Positions 1 to 4,230 of a DNA stretch of 5,617 bases are shown piece by piece. This DNA comes from Arsenophonus sp052174535. GTDB lineage: Bacteria; Pseudomonadota; Gammaproteobacteria; Enterobacterales; Enterobacteriaceae. Each line of letters starts with the position of its first letter. Position 1 is the first letter of the stretch. Under the pieces are notes generated by a model, which ran no database searches, was not told the origin of the DNA, and saw nothing but the letters and a program-made list of their open reading frames with translations. Where the stretch lies: positions 1 to 5,617 of the forward strand of contig JBQMRQ010000059.1 in NCBI GenBank assembly GCA_052174535.1, given 5' to 3'. A program made the position numbers and the translations under genes.

Positions 1-200
1 TATTAAAGTTATAATCCCCCGTTCCGCTTCGGTTTATAACCTTAGGCATTTTAATCTCAATATCACCAATATCAGTTGCATAGTTCGCAATGGCAATAAT
101 CGTTCGGACGTAAACACTTGTTAATAAAATGACGTTGAACATGTTTGAGAAGCATGGTTTCGAGTTCCGCTTCAATGAAAGCGCTTATCATAACTTTGCA
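1..200 (-). pseudogene. IS256-family (mutator-type) transposase remnant, cut by the window edge
   Basis: Read on the minus strand from about 191 toward 1, two frames give pieces that match the N-terminal part of IS256-type transposases. The first piece contains SAFIEAELETMLLKH, like the conserved A-(V/I)-E-A-E-(V/L) helix. After a frame change comes a piece ending in ATDIGDIEIKMPKV, then NRSGTGDYNFN. These correspond to the family's 'TGIGDIEIKMPKVRDRSG...FNS' segment ahead of the catalytic domain. The catalytic DDE region would lie left of position 1 and is not visible. The spacing between pieces is close to that of intact relatives, so this looks like a decayed element rather than a chance hit. 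The element end and any terminal inverted repeat on the right side could not be recognised. Family recognition is from memory of motifs; the shift and missing start show it is not functional. Confidence 0.6.
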
Positions 201-307
201 GTAGCATTGCGGATTAGTTAATACAAGAAATTAGAGGTAATATCTGATTTCGCGAATACCTAGTAGCCTAGATTTTTCATGGCATATTTATCTCTCTGTT
301 ATTAGCA

Positions 308-376
308 TCATTTGCTAAATAAATTAGCAGAATACATGTTAGCATCTTCGAAACCACATACATCAGAAATAATCAT
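308..376 (-). pseudogene. Possible AraC-family regulator fragment (second helix-turn-helix)
   Basis: A 22-codon minus-strand frame starting at the ATG at 376 reads MIISDVCGFEDANMYSANLF then SK and stop. The core ISD..CGFEDANMYSANLFSK resembles the second helix-turn-helix of AraC/XylS regulators (I-x-x-(I/V)-x-x-x-CGF-x-(D/S)-x-N-YFS-x-x-F-(K/R)). RhaR of enterobacteria has a similar ISDI...CGFEDSNYFSVVF stretch. The usual tail (GMTP-x-x-(Y/W)-R) is not visible; downstream the frame meets TGA, TAA and TAA. Nothing upstream in any frame clearly gives the first helix. Two or three residues between ISD and CGF would have been lost. If real it is a small island of a dead regulator, in the same orientation as the transposase remnant to its left. 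A chance match in AT-rich DNA remains possible. Confidence 0.25.
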
Positions 377-685
377 TGCTCTAAGCAAATATATGCAAAC
401 TTTTTGTTAGCTTTAAACAAAATTATCCTTTTAGGTATTAGAGTTGCCTGCTAATCTAGCTTAATGATTATGGTATTTTACCCTTAATTATACTCCTTAC
501 GTAACCATATATTTTTCAATAATATTAAACTGTGCGCCGAAGATCTGAAGATCTATATAATAAATGCTGTATAAAACAATTTGAGCTTCCAGAAATATAA
601 CAAACACAACAAAGACACAGTTAAAATAAAATTTTATATATTTAGCAATTTTACTTCAAAAGATATAAATTCTAATTAGTTAGAT
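377..685. other. AT-rich stretch with no recognisable gene
   Basis: All six frames are broken every few codons and no translated piece resembles a known family. The only structured elements are the tandem 8-mer at 539-554 and a TATAAT hexamer at 556-561. That hexamer has no -35-like partner at the right distance, so I do not call a promoter. Confidence 0.5.
539..554. repeat. Tandem GAAGATCT repeat (2 x 8 bp)
   Basis: GAAGATCT occurs twice head to tail at 539-546 and 547-554. Because AGATCT is palindromic, the unit also forms an inverted repeat around the central GA. It stands out from the AT-rich surroundings. No function is evident and it may be a chance slippage duplication. Confidence 0.6.
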
Positions 686-707
686 ACCTTTCTTTAACAA
701 GAAAGGT
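686..707 (+). promoter_or_regulatory. 9-bp perfect hairpin covering a Shine-Dalgarno sequence
   Basis: ACCTTTCTT (686-694) pairs perfectly with AAGAAAGGT (699-707) across a TAAC tetraloop. The right arm contains AAGG of the AAGGTGAG Shine-Dalgarno-like sequence that precedes the TTG at 716 by a normal distance. In RNA the stem would hide part of this site, so it could lower translation of the next frame. There is no U-tract after the stem, so it is not a terminator. The pairing is directly visible; a regulatory role is inference. Confidence 0.35.
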
Positions 708-715
708 GAGTTAAC

Positions 716-880
716 TTGAACTGGAGATATCATATACTTAGAAGTATTAGGATAGCACAAAACGACATTAGTTATAAAATTGATTTTGGATTTACTTGTG
801 CAATTATGCTATATTTTCAGCATTCTATGCCAAAGAATTCCATTCCAGATAATCTGCTAATATCATATTTAGTTTGCTAA
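716..880 (+). CDS. Small hypothetical ORF, 54 codons, possible TTG start
   Basis: From the TTG at 716 the frame is open for 54 codons to a TAA at 878-880, one of the longer uninterrupted frames in this half of the window. It begins (L/M)NWRYHILRSIRIAQNDISY and later has FTCAIMLYFQHSMPKN. An AGGTGAG Shine-Dalgarno-like sequence ends six bases before the TTG, which is why I prefer this start. I do not recognise the product. There is a short hydrophobic patch around FTCAIMLYF but no clear full membrane segment. It may be the last intact piece of a longer decayed gene. Given the ruined surroundings and AT-rich codon choice, it may equally be a chance open frame. Confidence 0.28.
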   Translation: MNWRYHILRSIRIAQNDISYKIDFGFTCAIMLYFQHSMPKNSIPDNLLISYLVC

Positions 881-932
881 TGCATGAAAAGTTTACAAAA
901 GTGTCTTTCGTCATGAATAGTAGATGATTTCA

Positions 933-950
933 CTTTCATCTGAATGAAAG
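933..950. repeat. 7-bp perfect inverted repeat
   Basis: CTTTCAT (933-939) pairs with ATGAAAG (944-950) around a CTGA loop. It is followed by AAAAATTT rather than a T-tract, so it does not look like a terminator on either strand. No gene boundary is recognisable next to it. Confidence 0.5.
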
Positions 951-980
951 AAAAATTTCTTTTCTATTCTAACAGCTACT

Positions 981-1090
981 TTTATATAAAATCTAGTAAT
1001 TATTATTGCTGATCTTTTTTATCAAAAATACTATTAGATTACATAGATTTTCTGATTATATTTATAATAACTTTATTTATATAAAATCTA
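981..1090. repeat. 15-bp direct repeat, copies about 95 bp apart
   Basis: TTTATATAAAATCTA occurs at 981-995 and again at 1076-1090. The spaced DNA between them is featureless. The low complexity makes chance recurrence plausible, and no flanking element ends or target-site structure are seen. Confidence 0.5.
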
Positions 1091-1609
1091 TTTTACATAC
1101 TGAATTATTAAACATAAATATAGATATAGATTCTCTAAAATTCTTATTTTAACTGTCCTATTTTTACCAATATTGTAAATAATTTTAACGTATCCATTTT
1201 AATTTAAATTCCAAATTACTTCTGAGTACTAAATTTTAGTCATGTAACACAAGATGATTAAAATTTATAAAATTCAAACTATCTACTTTTCTTTTAAAGA
1301 TTATGAATTAAATATGATATACAACACATAGATAAAGTCGCAACTGCATGAGGAATCAATATTATAAAAGCATCTGATACTTAATAGAATAGCAATAATT
1401 TATTAAGTCTCACTTGGTATGTTAATGTTTATAAAAACGGGTGAATATAAATTATTTTTACATGATAAAAACGGTTAATAGTGATACTAAATTACTTTTT
1501 GCTTAAAGTAGCTACATTTTAACTAGAAACACAATATACACCATTAATCTTACTGGTTAACAATAATAATTGTGTAGCACATGATTTAGTTTTAGAAAAT
1601 ACATGCACT

Positions 1610-1632
1610 CTATCTTTTTATGCAAAAGATAG
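1610..1632. repeat. 9-bp perfect hairpin upstream of a Shine-Dalgarno
   Basis: CTATCTTTT (1610-1618) pairs with AAAAGATAG (1624-1632) around TATGC. It ends 14 bases before a GGAGG Shine-Dalgarno sequence at 1647-1651. No T-tract follows. It may be a leader hairpin of the decayed gene that follows, similar in position to the hairpin at 686-707. Confidence 0.4.
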
Positions 1633-1646
1633 ATACCTAGATATGT

Positions 1647-1958
1647 GGAGGCGGATAATCGTGTTGTTTAACTTATGATTACCCAGTAAAAAAATGTTAA
1701 ACTTAAATCAATTAAGGCGTTACAGAAATTTATAGAAGGTAAAGTAAATACAAAAAAATATTAATGACACAAAGAGAGCATTAAAGTTAAAACAGATACA
1801 AAAGACTTCATTCCAGTATGATATATGGCATTATAAACTAATTATAATTCATTGCTGATAAATCCGGGAAATGGCTGTTTAGAAAACAAAGAAAACTACT
1901 GGCATCATTTTCAGTGATGGTAAAAACAGGTGCTATTGACCTGAATAAAATAGTTTAA
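1647..1958 (+). pseudogene. Unrecognised decayed gene with intact Shine-Dalgarno
   Basis: GGAGG at 1647-1651 lies nine bases before GTG at 1661, the best ribosome-binding site in the window. From this GTG the frame has TGA after five codons, then MLNLNQLRRYRNL, TAG and TAA, then a charged stretch NDTKRALKLKQIQKTSFQYD. A second frame over the same DNA reads VKLKSIKALQKFIEGKVNTK. Further on, the frame at 1851-1958 is open for 35 codons (ADKSGKWLFRKQRKLLASFS, then MVKTGAIDLNKIV) to a TAA at 1956. The pieces suggest a small basic protein of about 100 residues broken by stops and at least one indel. I recognise no family. Which frame was original in the first half is not resolved. A weak hairpin at 2016-2042 follows. 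Confidence 0.4.
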
Positions 1959-2015
1959 ATTAGATATAAAATTATAAATAAAATCTTTTATTTTGTTCCT
2001 AACAACGCAATTAGA

Positions 2016-2042
2016 GCCACATCATTTTAATAGGTGTGTGGC
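2016..2042 (+). terminator. Weak intrinsic terminator candidate
   Basis: GCCACA (2016-2021) pairs with TGTGGC (2037-2042) over a 15-base loop, followed by GTTATTTCTAT. The GC-rich stem and its position about 60 bases after the end of the frame at 1958 fit a terminator for that dead gene. The loop is long and the T-tract poor, and AACGC/GCGTT flanks suggest that a longer original stem has decayed. Confidence 0.3.
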
Positions 2043-2278
2043 GTTATTTCTATAACTAATAAAAGTTTTACCATATATATAATTAAAATAGCAAGATCAG
2101 TAGTTTTCAACTGTTACTAAAAACGATAGGCTCTTGATTATTTTATAATATTAAGGATTAGTAAGCTGATATCTCATAATTTCCATGGTTATTAGGTAAT
2201 GCGATGCGAGAGTGAAAAAGGGTGACACTAATTTATAATACATCAATAAAACGGTTACTTTAGGTTAATTCACATAAA

Positions 2279-2303
2279 TTTTTATCTGAAAATCAGATAA
2301 AAA
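2279..2303. repeat. 11-bp perfect inverted repeat
   Basis: TTTTTATCTGA (2279-2289) pairs perfectly with TCAGATAAAAA (2293-2303) around AAA. This is the longest perfect hairpin found here. A T-rich run (2314-2331) begins about ten bases later, too far for a classical terminator. It could be an operator-like palindrome or a decayed terminator; nothing decides between these. Confidence 0.5.
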
Positions 2304-2331
2304 GATCATATAGATTTTTTTCCCTTTTTTT

Positions 2332-2707
2332 GGCAAAATTTTCAGGCAGTTGTCATAAAGAAAGAATGAATTACGCTCTTAATCGTCCTAGATCGATATG
2401 GGGGGTCATTTAAATGATGAAATTCTTGAAGAGTTTGATGCAAAAGTGTATTAGTCATCTCTTGATCTAATTATCGATAAGAAGTTCATGCTTTGTTTGT
2501 ATGAACAAAAATAGTACGAAATTTTTGCTATCGAGCACAAATTAGTACTATTGTCTAATAAGGCAAGGTAATCAGAGAGTTATTGGTAAGAAATTTTACA
2601 TTTGAAATATGAAAAGTTATATTAGTGACTTCAAAGAATGGCTGAATAAATTCCATGATAGGGTCGTTTTATTTACCGAATTATCTGAACTGAATAAGAT
2701 TGCTTGA
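2332..2707 (+). pseudogene. Unrecognised decayed gene, seven Gln-type stops and a frame change
   Basis: One frame runs from about 2332 to 2610 with strongly protein-like content: FRQLS-RKNELRS, then MGGHLNDEILEEFDAKVY, SSLDLIIDKKFMLCLYEQK, YEIFAIEHKLVLLSNKAR, SESYW, EILHLKYEKLY. It is broken only by TAA at 2356, 2380, 2569 and 2587 and TAG at 2389, 2452 and 2512. Every one is one C-to-T change from a Gln codon. Near 2610 the frame changes to SYISDFKEWLNKFHDRVVLF and TELSELNKIA, ending in TGA at 2705-2707. The rebuilt protein would be about 120 residues, charged and helix-rich, with no signal peptide or membrane segment. The family is not recognised. No convincing Shine-Dalgarno or start was found; ATG at 2398 is internal to the protein-like stretch. 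It may continue in fragments to about 2880. Confidence 0.5.
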
Positions 2708-3103
2708 AACCATAATAATTGAAATATAAATGTGCTTTAGATTACTCTGTGAACAAAGAAATAATCTTTTCCAACATAGCTAGAAATTAACATACCAAAA
2801 GTATAAAATAGTAATCAGCTCATAAACATCTCCGAAGCAATGTAGCTGTCACCGAGATCACGCGTGTAGCGTACTAGGTTTTGTTACGTTTAGGAAATTT
2901 AATCGTTTTTCTCTTAAAAAAGAGAACCTCCCTCTCTTCCTAAAAAGAGATAGAATTAATTTACTGTGGATCTATTTAAATAAAAATTTTATTGGAGGGT
3001 GTATTATCCTTTAATCTAATGCACTAATATTAAAAATATTAATCCTAAGCTTAGCTTAATAACCCTTGTTTATACGGATCTTATGTGCAGCAATTCTTTC
3101 ATC
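2708..3103. other. Gene debris and hairpins, no gene callable
   Basis: The segment 2826-2885 is noticeably richer in G and C than its surroundings and reads HLRSNVAVTEITRVAY before TAG in one plus frame, so it may be coding debris. Another plus frame is open from 2826 to about 3010 but has no start codon and crosses the hairpins at 2909-2950, so I do not call it. A GGAGGG at 2994-2999 looks like a Shine-Dalgarno, but no ATG, GTG or TTG opens a frame at normal spacing behind it. Confidence 0.4.
2909..2950 (+). promoter_or_regulatory. Four-arm alternating hairpin, attenuator-like
   Basis: Four segments alternate: TCTCTT (2910-2915), AAGAGA (2920-2925), TCTCTT (2933-2938) and AAGAGA (2945-2950). 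Arms 1-2 and 3-4 can pair (the first stem extends to 7 bp, TTCTCTT/AAGAGAA at 2909-2926), or arm 2 can pair with 3, or arm 1 with 4. Mutually exclusive pairings of this kind are the basis of attenuators and riboswitch expression platforms. There is no T-tract after the last arm and no intact gene behind it, so a role is speculative and simple tandem duplication is an alternative. Confidence 0.25.
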
Positions 3104-3132
3104 AAAGACCGAATTCTATTTTTCGGTTTTTT
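3104..3132 (+). terminator. Intrinsic terminator between convergent decayed genes
   Basis: ACCGAA (3108-3113) pairs with TTCGGT (3122-3127) around an 8-base loop. The stem extends by AAAG/TTTT pairing at 3104-3107 with 3128-3131, and the T-tract runs 3127-3132. It is the best terminator in the window. It would serve plus-strand transcription, and because the stem is symmetric with A-runs on its left it may also act weakly on the minus strand, whose gene stops at 3134. Confidence 0.65.
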
Positions 3133-3133
3133 G

Positions 3134-3421
3134 CTAGCTATTATCTTTACCGCCTTTATACCTTCAGTAAGAAAGTGCCTCGTTTACTCTTCGATAAGAA
3201 AGCATGTTATATAGCGTTTTAAAACGTCTTTTTAGAAAGTGACTAATATAGTTTCCGATCATCTTTTCCTGCGTCAAAATCTCTGCCGGTGTACTTGCTT
3301 AGTTAAGTTTTCATAGTAATGATGTATAACCCTCTCGCACCCCCTTAGTAATTTCGTAATTTTGACGCGAACACCACAATATCCAATATAAGGATTTAAG
3401 ATATGGCTCGTGATATTTCAT
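3134..3421 (-). pseudogene. Unrecognised small gene, decayed, downstream partner of an ATGA-overlapping pair
   Basis: From the ATG at 3421-3419 a single minus frame of 96 codons runs to TAG at 3136-3134, directly beside the terminator. It contains MKYHEPYLKSLYWILWCSRQ, NYEITKGVREGYTSLL, ASTPAEILTQEKMIGNYISH, FLKRRFKTLYNMLSYRRVNE and ALSY. Only three stops interrupt it: TGA at 3313-3311, TAA at 3301-3299 and TGA at 3166-3164. All are reachable by C-to-T changes from Arg (CGA) or Gln (CAA). No indel is needed, so decay is milder than elsewhere. The product would be a basic, aromatic-rich protein of about 95 residues. I do not recognise it. The same frame continues past the TAG to TAA at 3058-3056 with two more stops; I chose 3134 because the terminator follows. 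The ATG overlaps the upstream gene's TGA, suggesting translational coupling. Confidence 0.5.
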
Positions 3422-3650
3422 GCTATATCCAATGCTCCTTTCATATTTTTAGCGAAATGCACTTTTCTAGTAACATCTGCACTGTAACTTAGAGTACGCG
3501 CTACCACTTCTTTCTCACGCAAAAGTGCATAAGACAAAGAAAAAGATTGGGATTTATCAGGTTATAGTTGTGACGCATCAGCCGGATGATATCGCCTTAT
3601 CAGATTTCTTCACCGCTATTTTTGAAGAATAACTCATGCGATAGAGATCA
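3418..3650 (-). pseudogene. Unrecognised decayed gene, upstream partner overlapping by ATGA
   Basis: A minus frame open from 3561 to TGA at 3420-3418 gives 47 residues: PDKSQSFSLSYALLREKEVV, then ARTLSYSADVTRKVHFAKNM, then KGALDIA. Going upstream, TAA at 3564 (Gln-type) interrupts, and ADASQL continues the frame. Before that, a different minus frame reads PIDLYRMSYSSKIAVKKSDK and AISSG, implying one indel near 3585. Its stop codon overlaps the start of the next gene in the sequence ATGA, a normal arrangement for cotranscribed bacterial genes. Neither the start nor a Shine-Dalgarno can be fixed; the ATG in RMSYSS is one candidate. No family is recognised. Part of this DNA is also open on the plus strand (3474-3632), so strand assignment rests mainly on the overlap and the neighbour. 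Confidence 0.4.
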
Positions 3651-3952
3651 ATCGGCAATTATATTACATAAAATCAATATCTATCTAGAAAATACTATTA
3701 TCCGTTATCAGCATACTTGCTTATGTAAGAAAGTAAAATTATTTATTCATAATATAAAATCTTAAATAGTTCATATTAGACACCTCAATCACCTATCGAT
3801 TTTTTATTGATATTTTCGCGAAAAAATATTTTCAATATTTATACGCTATATGGTTATTAACTAATATTTCTACGTAGACAATTTATACAACCTTAATCCT
3901 ACTATTGATTTCTCTCTCTGTGATCAATTTCTGATAGATAAAAAAATAAAAA
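3651..3952. other. Intergenic AT-rich DNA, no gene
   Basis: No frame on either strand holds protein-like sequence of useful length. This lies between the start of the minus-strand pair and the start of the large plus-strand ghost, so it would have held both divergent promoters. A TATAAT at about 3660 on the minus strand lacks a recognisable -35 hexamer, so no promoter is called. Confidence 0.45.
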
Positions 3953-3984
3953 ATGCGCGACATAACACCTTTCTGTTATTCTTA

Positions 3985-4002
3985 TGATTTCTTAGGAAAT
4001 CA
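3985..4002. repeat. 7-bp perfect inverted repeat
   Basis: TGATTTC (3985-3991) pairs with GAAATCA (3996-4002) around TTAG. It falls in the possible N-terminal coding part of the large pseudogene and has no T-tract. It is probably incidental. Confidence 0.45.
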
Positions 4003-4206
4003 AAGTAAAAATAATATTGATACTGCGTATTGAACCAATTGGTAAAAATCGGCGTACGTATCAGATGTATTAGGTTGCAGAAATATAATATTTTATCTAT
4101 TCATTCTATTTATACGATCAGTATATAACCGATTATTGGGTAACCCCATACAATAAGATGATGTATTTAGATTATGGTTTTGATTTATATATACCCAGAA
4201 ATTGTC

Positions 4207-4230
4207 ATCCTCTTTTTTAAAGAGGATTTT
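4207..4230 (+). repeat. Terminator-like 9-bp hairpin inside the large pseudogene
   Basis: ATCCTCTTT (4207-4215) pairs perfectly with AAAGAGGAT (4219-4227) around TTT, followed by TTTACTTTT. By shape it is a passable intrinsic terminator for the plus strand. However, the DNA also encodes ILFFKEDF in the open frame 4183-4341, so it arose within coding sequence. It could now stop read-through transcription of the dead gene, but there is no evidence of that. Confidence 0.4.

Larger units (their letters stand above)
881..1609. other. Long AT-rich region without a supportable gene
   Basis: Stops are dense in all frames and most of the sequence is simple A/T-rich DNA. One small island stands out. 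The ATG at 1419 opens a 19-codon frame ending IKTGEYKLFLHDKNG before TAA at 1476-1478, and the next codons in frame are TAG, TGA, TAC, TAA. This may be a protein remnant but is too short to call. Other content is a hairpin at 933-950, a 15-bp direct repeat at 981-995 and 1076-1090, and a repeated ATAAAAACGG motif at 1431 and 1465. Confidence 0.45.
1959..2331. other. Noncoding interval with two inverted repeats
   Basis: No supportable gene lies here. It holds the GCCACA/TGTGGC hairpin at 2016-2042 and the 11-bp inverted repeat at 2279-2303. A plus frame from 2264 to the TAA at 2411-2413 is open for 49 codons and includes SGSCHKERMNYALNRPRSIW. It overlaps the start of the next pseudogene in another frame and may be chance or a frame-shifted part of it. 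Confidence 0.4.

Noticed and set aside
556..561. TATAAT promoter -10 box (also at 2234-2239)
   Set aside because: No -35-like hexamer lies 16-18 bases upstream in either case, and such hexamers are common by chance in this composition.
2826..3012. Plus frame open for about 62 codons
   Set aside because: It has no start codon, runs through the alternating hairpins at 2909-2950, and its translation (Lys/Leu/Phe-rich low complexity) does not look like a protein.
2994..3013. Gene start after GGAGGG at 2994-2999
   Set aside because: No ATG, GTG or TTG at usable spacing opens a frame; the only nearby in-range codon (ATT) is followed by a stop after two codons.
4207..4230. Intrinsic terminator marking a gene boundary
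   Set aside because: The protein-like frame 4183-4341 reads straight through it (ILFFKEDFTFGY), so the stem arose inside coding sequence; kept only as a repeat.
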